Source: Volutella citrinella
Taxonomy: Eukaryota > Ascomycota > Sordariomycetes > Hypocreales > Nectriaceae
Reading direction: 5' to 3'
Assembly (NCBI GenBank): GCA_034401135.1
Contig: JAWZSP010000002.1
Coordinates: 4,216,001-4,280,000, forward strand
Length of the DNA stretch: 64,000 nucleotides
Both the position numbers and the translations under genes were made by a program. Position 1 is the first letter of the stretch, and every line of letters starts with the position of its first letter. Of this stretch, positions 43,710-54,085 are shown piece after piece. Below the pieces are notes generated by a model. The model saw only the letters and a list, made by a program, of their open reading frames with translations, had not been told where the DNA came from and ran no database searches.

Positions 43710-45427
43710 CTAGAGGACATATCGGAAGCGAGGGTTCTATAAATTGTTAGTCAGATGGCTGTCATTCGGCTGTGTGCTTCATTGTAGTACTCACCTCAAG
43801 ATCAGTCAAGTCATGGGCAACCTCAGACTCGGCATCCTCCATCTCCAAACCAGCCTGAGCCAGGTCCTTCTGCTTGTTGCGTCGAATCAGGAGCATCCTC
43901 AGCAAGAATGCAACAACAATCTGGCCCACGGAGCAGCCAAGAACGACAATACAGCCGGTAGGGTACTTGGGAGACTCCTTTGCGAGGAAAGCGTGGGGAC
44001 CAATGATGTTACCAACGCAGTAGGCTGCGAACACGATGCCCGTGGCCGTGACTCGCTTGGTGTAGCCGCCCATGTTGGACGCCGGCATCTGCAAGGCCAC
44101 GACAAGCGCGGCGACGAATCCGCCACAGATGTAGTAGCCCATGAGGAGTCCGACCTTGTATTGCTGACGATCGAGCTTCCACATCAGCGTAGTGCCGATG
44201 ACGGTGGGGAACATGTAGACCATCATGACATATGTGCGGGCGTTGCGGAAGCGGGACGCGATGTATGTGCCCGACAGGATCCAGACAACTTGGAATGCGC
44301 CCTGAGGAATGCCCATGGCCGTGGTCTGCAGGGGGTCCTTGACGACGCCCTTGATGATGAGCTTGCCGAAGTTGCTGATGCCACCGTTGATGGTTTCGTT
44401 AAGCAGCATGAACAGCGTGAGAAGCCAGACCTGAGGATCCAGAAGGGCCTCCTTGATCTGGTACCACTTGATCTGCCTGTTGAGAATACCAGTCCGGCCC
44501 ACCTTGGCTCGGCCGATTAGCGTCGCCTTCTCCTGGACTGTGAATGACTTGGCTGAGATGATGCTGTCGGGCAGGAAGATGAGCACGACTACTCCCCAGA
44601 CAACAGTGATGCCGCCGCAGAGGAGGAAGATGGCCTTCCACACGGGGAATGTCTTGATTTGGCCAATGGCAAACGAGAGAAGGCCGCCAAGCATGGAGCC
44701 GACGCCGTTGCAGCTGTAGAAGAGTCCAGCGCGGAAAGGCTGCTCATTACGAGTGTACTGTTTTGCCAATTAGTAAACTGCACCGTCGTAGATTGGGAGA
44801 ACAAGGTGAATACTTACCCACATGCCGACAATCATCATGAAGCAAGGCGTGATGGGCGCCTCAAAGAAACCGAGGAGAAAGCGGCAAGCGGCAAGGCCTC
44901 CAAAGGTGGTGCATGCGGCCGTGGCCATCAGAACAGATCCCCAGGCAATGATGCAGCCGGCGACGACCTTGGCCATGCGCGTACGCTGCGCCAGCGAAGT
45001 CCATGGATACTCGGCGATGAGGTAGGCAAAGTAGAAGATACTGGCAAACCAACTGTACTGGGTCTGCGAGACGCCCGTGTCGGTGAAGAGGTCGAAGACG
45101 GCCGAGTAGGCTAGTCTAGATGGGAGTTAGCCACCTGCACAAGGTCTGCATCTGCTCCTGGGAAACGTACGCTTGCTTGTCAATGTACTGCAGCATAAAA
45201 GTGAAAGCAAGCAACGGCAGGATGCGCAAGTCGACCTTGCGAACCAGAGCTGCGACTTGCTTCTTGTCCCCGACGAGCTCTTGCAGCGTTTGGGAAGAGA
45301 TGCCATGATCCCTCAGGAAGATCTCGCCCTCATCCAAGTCGCCCATGTCGCCCTCGGAAATGTCGACCTTGGGACTGACCGGCTCTTCCGCCATTTCTTT
45401 CTTGTCGGCGACTGAGTTCTTGTCCAT
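43710..45427 (-). CDS. MFS transporter of the Dal5/allantoate-permease (anion:cation symporter) type
   Basis: From ATG 45427 (MDKNSVADKKEMAEE). Exons carry RKVDLRILPLLAFTFMLQYIDK, the characteristic first helix of the family, then EYPWTSLAQR, GFFEAPITPCFMMIVGMW, QYTRNEQPFRAGLFYSCNG, and the late spans ending ENPRFRYVL. The last few residues come from a separate exon: a GTGAGT donor near 43796 skips an early stop at 43762 and joins NPRFRYVL with TAG at 43710-43712, the conserved tail of this family. Twelve membrane spans are expected, in the plasma membrane. Known relatives import allantoate, nicotinate, biotin or other organic anions. It is divergent from the aminotransferase gene and probably supplies or removes its substrate or product. 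Confidence 0.92.
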
Positions 45428-45903
45428 CTTGACAAGGTGGACTGCGAACTTGGGGAAATGGTCTTGGAATGTCTTGATGGTAGAAAGGGATGTGTGTGTC
45501 TGATGGGCCGGAGAGAAATCTGGGGAAACCGACCCTGTCTTTAATAAGTCTGTTACGACGACAAGATGAACCGTACGAACCATGCACTGCGCTAGCTCCA
45601 GACCAGGATCCAAACTCAGAATCCCGACTATCTTTGAGCCGGCTAGTCATTCACCAAATTAGCACCCGCTAATTGGAGGGCCGCGATATCAATGTGGCTG
45701 CAGATAACGGCTCAGGTGATATCCACGTCTCCACATCCCCCTCGTCCCTTGGCTGACGGAATTGCCGTGGCCGCGGAGACGGAACTGCCGTCGGATCCAC
45801 CACGATGAGGGGCTGGATATCATCCCATCTTAAATATACAGTTCAACCTGCAGCACCACCGGCGTTGTGCCAAGAGGACCGTTATCTTTGGTATCAATTC
45901 ACG
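45428..45903. promoter_or_regulatory. Divergent promoter with two CGG-N5-CCG sites
   Basis: 476 bp between the transporter and aminotransferase start codons. Two near-identical sites lie close together: GACGGAATTGCCGTGG (CGG at 45757-45759, CCG at 45765-45767) and GACGGAACTGCCGTCGG (CGG at 45780-45782, CCG at 45788-45790), 23 bp apart. They are about 115-150 bp from the aminotransferase ATG and match the site in the regulator promoter at 41179-41195. Confidence 0.7.
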
Positions 45904-47392
45904 ATGCAGACCACAATCATTGAACAGGCCACTGCGCCTACGCTTCTCGTCGATAAGACGACAGTGGCTGGCTGGGACGCCTCCGCAGTGTCTTTGGAGG
46001 ACGCGCTGGCACAGGCTAAGGCATCGTATGTCCAGCTGCACCAGGCATCCAAAGAGCTTCATGAACAGGCCGTCAAGTATCTGCCTGGCGGGAATACTCG
46101 CTCAGTCCTCTTCACAGACCCGTTCCCAGTGTCTATGAAGAAGGGACTGGGCAATCGTCTTTGGGATCATGACGGCAACCAGTCAGTATGCACTCACGCG
46201 GAAGCAATGGCCACTTGACTGACAAATCATGACTACAGGTATACCGACTTTGTTGGGGAGCTTACAGCTGGTCTGTATGGACACTCGAACCCAGTGTTGA
46301 GGGACACGTTGGTGGACACATACGACAAAGTTGGCGTGAGCTTTGGGGCCACGACTACGCAGGAGGTGCAACTAGCTCAGCTGCTGTGTACGCGATTTCC
46401 CAGCCTAGAGCGAGTCAGGTTCTGCAACTCGGGAACAGAAGCCAACCTCTATGCGCTGAGCATCGCCCGCCACGTCACGGGAAAGAGAAAGACCATTAGC
46501 TTCAACGGCGGTTACCACGGTGGAGTGCTCAGCTTTGGTCATGGCATTGAAGCGAACACGGTTGACCGAGACGATTGGATCGTTGGCGAATACAACGATG
46601 CCAAGGCAGCCAAAGACTTGATCGAGGCATCATCCGATGTCGCGGCCGTTATCGTAGAAGCGATGCAAGGCGCTGGTGGCTGTATTACTGGCACGACCGA
46701 GTTTCTAGAAGCAGTTCAGGATACCGCGAAGAAGGTTTGTCACTCGCCATTTCCTGTTTGTGTTCCAACTAACATGCTTTCAGTGTGGCATCTTGTTCAT
46801 CCTTGACGAGGTCATGACCTCTCGCCTCCATCCAGGCGGCCTGCAAACTAAGCTGTCCCTCAAGCCTGATCTAACGACGCTCGGCAAGTATATTGGCGGT
46901 GGTCTCGCCTTTGGAGCTTTTGGAGGAAAAGAAGACCTTCTCGCATCCTACGACCCAAGGCGACCTTCGAGTCTCCCGCACTCTGGCACATTCAACAACA
47001 ACACGCTGGCCATGTCATGCGGACGCGTTGGATTGTCAGAAATCTACACCCCACAGGTCGCTACTGAGCTCAATGCGCTGGGAGATTATTTCCGAGAGCA
47101 GCTTCAACAAGCATGCCGAGGCACCAAGATGGTCGTGACGGGCATCGGCGCCGTTCTCACTATTCACTTCCTCAAGAATGGCGTCGCGCCGACGAGAGCA
47201 GCGGATATCGACTCGCACAGCGTCAGTGGGCTGAAGAAGCTATTTTGGTATTGGTGTCTCAGCCATGGGTACTGGATCACCGCGCGGGGAATGCTCAGCC
47301 TGATTCTTGGTACGACCAAGGAGGAGGTTGACGGATATATCGCGACTGTTAAAGCATTTATAGAGACACATGGGGCTTTGTTGAAGGTTTGA
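45904..47392 (+). CDS. Class III PLP aminotransferase, glutamate-1-semialdehyde aminomutase-like
   Basis: Three exons (45904-46181, 46239-46734, 46784-47392) give 1383 nt, 460 residues. YLPGGNTRSVLF and DHDGNQYTDFVGE open the catalytic domain; FCNSGTEANLYALSIAR and FNGGYHGG bind the cofactor; FILDEVMTSR holds the conserved aspartate, and LTTLGKYIGGGLAFGAFGG the Schiff-base lysine. The order matches bacterial-type glutamate-1-semialdehyde aminomutases, but fungi make aminolevulinate by another route, so a different amino compound is the likely substrate. It is probably cytosolic. Its shared, palindrome-bearing promoter with the Dal5-type transporter suggests that the two act together. Confidence 0.92.
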
Positions 47393-48061
47393 GTTCAAAT
47401 AGAGCCGATAGAGTCTAGAAGTAAGCTTGGGTGTCACTCGACTCTGGTTCGTTGTCGACTCTCAGGGCGCTTTGTTTGACATAATGCATGTACCACTATA
47501 CAATATGGACGTTTTCTAAAGCCAAAATCCTCCATCTGTGCAAGTTCAGTTCCTCTGATTGTTTCCGTGACGCAAAAGCAGTGATGATCACTGCTTTTGC
47601 TAACCTTTATCGCGTTGGCTCGTGCCTGATCTCGCTTCGGAGGCGAAAGGAACATTTAGCCAAGCCTAGATCACATCGACTACACGATTGAATGTGTAAA
47701 CCACTCAATTCCGCCGTAAGAAATTGAGAACCCCTTGGGCGTGATGGATGCACATGGCAATCATTGAGAGGTCAGCGAGGCCAGGCTGAGGACGAACCAG
47801 TCACATCGCGCCATGGATCCAATTATTGGTGAGCTGCAGACGCCACCTAACCGATTTGGATGAACTAGTTAGGCAGCAGGGCAGATTCTCAGCTGCATCT
47901 GACTGCGCGTCTTCCCCGCCTCGCAATGCGCTGGCCTCTCATCCGGCAATCCCTCATCTGTCAATCACCAAGTTCTGATCGCTCGAGTAGGGCGGCGGCA
48001 GGGGAGTTTATCCTCAAGCCCTGCACTTGAGACATTCGCCCCATCTCCTCCTGCCGGCAAC
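47393..48061. other. Intergenic containing a perfect palindrome
   Basis: 669 bp between the aminotransferase and NLR genes. It holds the 29-bp inverted repeat at 47572-47600. No gene is supported. Confidence 0.6.
47572..47600. repeat. Perfect 14-bp inverted repeat with a 1-bp centre
   Basis: GCAAAAGCAGTGAT, one G, then its exact reverse complement. It lies 180 bp after the aminotransferase stop codon and 460 bp before the NLR gene. As RNA it would form a very strong hairpin with a tight loop; as DNA it could be a dimeric protein site or a recombination scar. There is no U-tract to suggest a bacterial-type terminator, which would not be expected here anyway. Confidence 0.75.
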
Positions 48062-51000
48062 ATGTATCAAGCAGTGGGAGGTTATGCAGAGGCCTCCGTC
48101 AGGGAAAACCCTCGGCCCTCCACTGTAGACACAAGATACTACACGGTCGGATGGATCTGTGCCCTCCCTAATGAGCAAGTCGCGGCGCGGACCTTTCTAG
48201 ATGAAGTACACGGATCCCCGGACGGAGTGTCTGCCAATGACAACAACGCCTACACCCTGGGCCGCATCCACCATCACAATGTAGTCATTGCGACGCTGCC
48301 CGGGGGCGAGTATGGTCTCGTGGCTGCCGCGGGAGTTGCGAGAGACATGATGCACAGCTTCCCCAACATTCGGATCGGCCTTATGGTTGGTATCGGTGGC
48401 GGAGCGCCGAGCCCGAAGCACGATATCCGCCTCGGCGATGTCGTCGTGAGCTGTCCCGGCAACGGCCACGGCGGAGTATTCCAGTACGACTACGGCAAGA
48501 CGATACAAGACTGGTCATTTCAGTCTACGGGATTCCTTAATCAGCCACCTCCACTCCTGTTGAATGCCCTGAGCAGTGTACGGACGGACCACGAGCTCTA
48601 CGGCAATGGCATCAGGGAAGCCGTCGACTGGGTCCTGAACCAGCATCCAAGGCTTCAGGCCAAGTATCAGCAGCCTGACCCTAGCAGCGATCTGCTCTAC
48701 CAGAGTGACTTCCCTCATCAAGTGTACGCCGGCTCTTGGAACATCTCAGCAGACTGCCAGACGGTTTGTCGGGACGGCGGCGGAAGATTGATCATGAGGC
48801 CGCCACGCAGGGACAGCCCGACAGTGCACTACGGTCTTATTGCCTCGGCCAACCAGTTGATGAAGGACGCCAGGGTTCGAGATCACCTAATTCAAGAAAA
48901 GGATGTTCTCTGCTTCGAGATGGAGGCCGCGGGGCTGATGAATCACTTTCCCTGCCTGGTTGTCCGTGGCATCTGCGACTACTCAGACTCTCACAAGAAC
49001 AAGGCGTGGCAAGGATACGCGGCGTTGACGGCGGCAGCATATGCAAGGGACCTCCTCCGCCATATCTCTCCTCAGACTGTTGAGAATCAACAGCGGATCC
49101 TAGCTGGTGAGTGCGAAGTTGTGATAAATGTGACCGTCCCTGACCAGCTCTACAGATGTTGCCGACACCCAAGAACAACATCTTCAGCTTACGGAGAGCC
49201 TTCAGCAGTTGACTATTGAGCATGGGTGGGTGTATTTCGCATTCTAAGATTGCAGCCGGACCGTTGACAGCTTCGAAGGCAACACCAGCGCGAGATGCAC
49301 TCCGATATCCGATTGTTCATGGCATCGTTCCAGAAGGACAGCGACGAAGAAAAGTGCCTGAATGCGCTATTCGTGACAGACCCAAAACAGGACCGCGAAG
49401 GAATCATCGATGCCAAGGGCCAAATATGCCCCGGAACCTGCTCGTGGCTCCTATCCACAAACGAGTTCAAGCAGTGGGAGACCTGTGCGCCCCATCTTCT
49501 CTGGGTGTCGGCACCACCAGGCATGGGCAAGACATACATGTCCATCTTCTTGTCCCTGCACTTTGAATCGATAACCCAGCGTGACAAGGACACCATGGCG
49601 ATATTCTTCTTTTGCGACGACAAGAACGCGGCTCGCAACACGGCGACAAACATTTTGCGAGGCCTCATTTACCAGCTCGTCCTTCAGCAGCCGGACCTCG
49701 TCTCCGTTCTCTCGCCGCAGTGGAAGATGGCGACGGATAAGCTCTTTCGTCCCAGTGCCTTCTATACACTATTGGATTGCTTCGAAAACATGGTCCTCAG
49801 ACTGAAGGCGACCACTGCCTATTGCGTCATTGATGCTCTGGACGAATGTGATGAGGTTTCTATATCTGGCCTTCTGCGCAAACTGAGGGACTTGGGCCGC
49901 CACACGGGGCAATCAAGAGGGCACCCAAAGCTCAAAATCATTTGTCTCAGTCGGCGCTTCCCTGAGCGCATCCCAGACTCTCTACAGTCATTTGTCAAGA
50001 TCGAGCTGGACATGATGGCTGCAGGCAAGAAGGACGTGTTTAGGTTCATTACGAGCCGAGTGGATCAGCTCGCAAGGTCAAAGAGGATGAATGCCGGCCT
50101 GTGGAGGCATGTACAGAAAACTTTTGAAGAAAGGTCTGAAGACTCATTCCTCTGGGTCAGTTTCATGGCTCAAGACTTGGAGAAGAAGACATTGGGAGAA
50201 ATCGAGGACTCTTTGGACTCACTTCCATCAGGACTGCCAGCAGTCTACGAGAAAATCATGAATGGCATCGACGAAAAGAGCAGGGCAAAGGTATACGAGA
50301 TGTTACGATGGATCCTCATAGCCAAACGACCGCTTCGAGTGCCGGAGCTTTGTGAGGCTATTGGGCTGCAGGGCACGAAATACCTGAGTGCTGACGAACT
50401 GCTCATTGAAACGCTGATTGCCTCCTGTGGCCATCTTCTTCTGACTTCTCGAACTCAGAATGCGTTGACGGATAAAAAAACGAGGAATTGGATACATGGA
50501 ATCAAGGCGGACAGCTCCAAAGAAACATTTTGGCAGCTCGAGGTGACATTCCTCCACCAGAGTGCAAAAGACTATTTATGGGCCCGGGGACGCCTGGGAG
50601 AAGAGAGCAGTCTCCACGAATTAATCTGCAATCGGCTCATCCCTCAGTTGTCGGCCATCGACAAGCAACGGGACATGGCGGACTTGTCAACGTCTCCATT
50701 GATTGCCTACGCAGCGGGGGAGTGGGATTCCCATTTCAAAGACCTGCCACAACAATCCGTCTCTCGCATCATAGAACAGCAGCAACAGTTCTTTGGAGAA
50801 AAGACGCCCGTCCGATGCAAGTTGAGACTTCTCAGCGATGCCTACAACGACGATCCAGTTCCACTGCTTCACTTCTCTTGCATCCTGGGCCTCGACAATT
50901 TAACCACCTGGTGCCTACAAGACAAGAGGAATCGACGGCGGCTCCAGAGCACGTTCGGGCTCGGCGACGGGTTCCCCCGTTGGGGCATGTTGCAGCGTAA

Positions 51001-52126
51001 GCCACTGTACTATGCTTGGGCAAACAGGCACGAGGCCGTTGCAGACCTCCTCCTCAACGCAGGTGCAGATGCACTCGCCGGGGAGCACCCATCCAACATG
51101 CCTTTTGTACCCCTAATGACCTTTTACAAGCCGGAGAAGTGGCTGCCTTTGGTCAATAATGAGCGCGGAATCAAGATGTTGCGAGGGCTGAACAAGAGTG
51201 GGCGCGACAGCCCCCTCTACTGGGCCGTCCGGAACAGAAGCAGGGAAGCGTGCCGGTTCCTGGTAGAACGGTGCGGGTACGACATGAACCACGACTATGC
51301 AAACGAGTTGCTGTGCGATACCGTGTGCGGTGGAGAGATTGAGCTGGCCCGCGAGGTCCACGACGACTGGGGCGGTCGCGGAGAGGCCTGGGAGCTGCTG
51401 CGGAGGATCCCCGAGATTACCAACATTGACAGGTTTAGGGAAGCCATACGGCTTCTCTTTGACGATTGGGCCGATGAGAGGATCGACGTCAACACCGTGA
51501 GCCACAACGGATGTACCATTTTGTGTCTGGTGGTCGCCTCCGCAGGCGGCTGGCCAAGTGTCAGGTCGAGGATAGACTTGCTGCTCGAAGCTGGAGCCGA
51601 CCCGTCCATCCGAAATGCGGACGGATGTGTGTTTCTGCACTGCACTGCCGGCTCAGCACGATTGTCACAGTTGCTCGCAGAGCCCCCGAGAGGGATTCAG
51701 CACCTGATGCAGAGCGGCCGTATCGACGTAAACTTGGCAGACTTGAAGGGCCAAACAGTCCTACATCATCTGATGAAGGACTTTTGTCTGTACTTGCGCT
51801 ATAGAGACGCCAATGGTGCGCTGACGGCGGTGCAGAAGTTGCTGCAGCTGGGTGCAGACGTTGACGTGGTGGACCACAATGGCCGCACGGCTGCTGACAT
51901 GCTGCGCCGGGCTGTCTACGCTACTCACAAGAAACCGGCAGTTGACGCTGGCGAGTACGCTGACGATACGTATGCTGAAAACAAGTCTGCTGAAAAGATA
52001 CCGGTGATGGAGAGCATCCTTGCCACGCTGGAGAGCCATTCTCGCTATGCTGCGCCTTATTACCAGCAAGCCTACCCGCAGGATGCCGAGCATTCTCAGT
52101 ACCAATCACTTCCATACCCTACGTAG
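48062..52126 (+). CDS. NLR-type protein: nucleoside phosphorylase, NACHT and ankyrin-like C-terminus
   Basis: Three exons (48062-49106, 49156-49229, 49271-52126) encode 1324 residues. Residues about 26-345 are a PNP/UDP-phosphorylase-like domain: YYTVGWICALPNEQVAA, GLMVGIGGGAPSP, IRLGDVVVS, CFEMEAAGLMNHFPCLVVRGICDYSD. A short linker leads to a NACHT NTPase: Walker A SAPPGMGKT near 453 and Walker B VIDALDECDE near 559. The rest is helical, with ankyrin-like units (PLYYAWANRHEAVADLLLNAGAD, DSPLYWAVRNRSREACRFL, IDLLLEAGADPSIRNADG, AVQKLLQLGADVDVVDHNGRTAADML). Such NLR-like fungal proteins take part in non-self recognition and heterokaryon incompatibility or are of unknown role. The frame is intact and no nearby partner toxin was seen. 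Confidence 0.93.
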
Positions 52127-52577
52127 CACCTGATAATTCCGGAATACACCATTCTACTGTTCTGGACATGAACTGAGCTGGGGCGGCGCATGACCTGCAG
52201 ATGAGGGAACTTTCGGGTGGCGGGGTTGAAGGCATTGTTCTTGGCCAGTTTGAACTCGCAACATCCTGCCCGAACTGGCAGACAGAAGCCGCTGGCGAGT
52301 ACTGTGAAGTGTCAGCATCGGATGGGCGCAGTATGCAGCCCTTATCAAGTCCATTTACGGCCGGATGATGCTAATTTAAGGCCGCAAGCCTTGGCGCCGT
52401 GCCCCAGACTCGCATGTGGTCTTTTGACAGTGACTGCAGCTTACTTGCGTAGTCATGTTGCATTCGAGCATCTTCATATGAGGATTTGCAAACATATAAG
52501 AAGGGTACCTGTCGTTGACCTTGCCAGTCCCAAGGGTGATTCAACCCATCACTAACACTCCTGTCCGACCGCACAAG
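52127..52577. promoter_or_regulatory. Promoter region of the small secreted protein
   Basis: 451 bp. A TATA-like CATATAAG at 52493-52500 lies about 80 bp before the ATG at 52578. Nothing else was recognised. Confidence 0.5.
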
Positions 52578-53062
52578 ATGAAGATTGCCGCTTTGCTCGC
52601 CATAACTGCTGCAGCCGTGGCCTCTGCCAGGGTAAGAAATTAACCATCTCTGAGCAATATGCAATGCTAACATGTTAAGCCCAACTGCGCGATCCCCCAA
52701 GAGGAATGGTGGACATTCCCACCTGCTGCTTCAGGACTTGTGAACAAACTCGAATCAGACGTCAAAACTTTCGAAATGGCTCCGGGTGCGTGCCTCAAGC
52801 GCTGCGATAGTGCTGTAGAGTTTAAATACTGCAACGAAGGCGACAAGGTCCTCGAAACGACTATGGCCAACGTCGCCGTAAACGCCAACGAGGTCATTGT
52901 CTTTTGCAGCTTCTTCGAGCAAGAAGGGGTGAAGCTGTTTGTCAAAGGTAAGCAAATAGGTGATTCAGCGAGTCTGAAGCTCATAAACCTGTCGCAGGAA
53001 ATCACAAGACAAGTGATGGACTCTCTGTGTACGTGTACAAAGGCGGCTGCCCGATTCAGTGA
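52578..53062 (+). CDS. Small secreted six-cysteine protein
   Basis: Three exons. The start MKIAALLAITAAAVASA is a clean signal peptide; introns with GTAAGA and GTAAGC donors lie at about 52632-52679 and 52948-52998. The mature protein of about 110 residues begins RPNCAIPQEEWW and has six cysteines (NCA, ACL, RCD, YCN, FCS, GGC), enough for three disulfides, ending KGGCPIQ with TGA at 53060-53062. I do not recognise the family. Size, cysteines and secretion fit an effector or antimicrobial-type protein. It lies 450 bp after the NLR gene on the same strand; a link between them is only a guess. Confidence 0.75.
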
Positions 53063-54085
53063 AGATCAATGGGATCTATCTGAGACATGGGTTCTGAGCA
53101 ACCTGAGGCGCTGGAACGCGACGTTTGAGATGAGTAAATACGGTACTAGAAGACCAAGAGGTTACCTGGATGCGATTGTGAGGTTCAAGTTACTGCCTAG
53201 TCTACGAGACATGAGACAACATGGAGCGTGGCTTAATTGCAAACGGAGTTGGAAAGTTTGCAAGAGTAAACGAAGTCCAAGGGGGGGGTGGCAGAGGCGG
53301 AGGCAGGCGGCCTCGATTGGACTGATCAAGGCCGAGTTTTGCTCTCTCATGAGAGCAAAATGGTCGCGAAATAACTATGCGGGTCACAGACCAAGCAATT
53401 TACTCGGAATGGTTGGCCAAAAGACGTCAATCTCCCTCCATGCAGAAGCTGTGCCGGCCAGATGAACTGCCTCATCAGCATCGGGCTGGGCGGTTTCATG
53501 ATTTCGTGTTGGTCAGCTTCAAATCCCAATTCGGTTCTGTCCCCACCCAGGCCGAAACCACAGCGCAAAATGACTGGCTCTGTTGGCTCTGTTGGTTGAT
53601 TATTCACGCAAAAATGGCGTGGCCTACATCACCGTGCGTTTCCAAGCTTGAGAGGTGCTGGTGGCTCGCTCTTTTGTGTGATCCTGAGCCATCTGCCTGA
53701 TTTTTCATGGAACCCCCTCCATGCGCCCCCTGTTTGCCAGTAGGGCCAACATAGGCGCTCAATCCGCGACACAAGCTGAATGAGAGGGGCCATGGCCAGC
53801 AGTCGCCCTCAGTCCTTCGGCTGGACGACTACAAATACGTCCCATCTGCCCTCGATGTTTTCTTCAACTTTCACCACGCTTTCCCGCTCTCTAAACACCT
53901 CTGTTCGGGTTTCGCGATATGCTTCCTCGACTCATTCGTTTTGCTGCCTTTATCTGGCTGGTTGGAGCCTTCGTCTATGCCATCGAGCATTATGATTTCT
54001 GTGACCTAGTCTCCACTGCGGCTGCGGCTGAGATTGACTTGTTCCGTCTGTACCTCGTGAAGAGTCCACTGGCATTGGATCTTGC
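53063..54085. other. Intergenic, no gene seen
   Basis: About 1.0 kb. The frame of the preceding gene remains open beyond its splice site to 53465, but those codons are basic and Trp/Arg-rich without structure. No gene is supported. Confidence 0.55.

Noticed and set aside
53063..53465. Extension of the small secreted protein beyond 53062
   Set aside because: This needs reading through the GTAAGC splice donor; the extra codons are Arg, Lys and Trp-rich without structure, while splicing gives a tidy end with the sixth cysteine.
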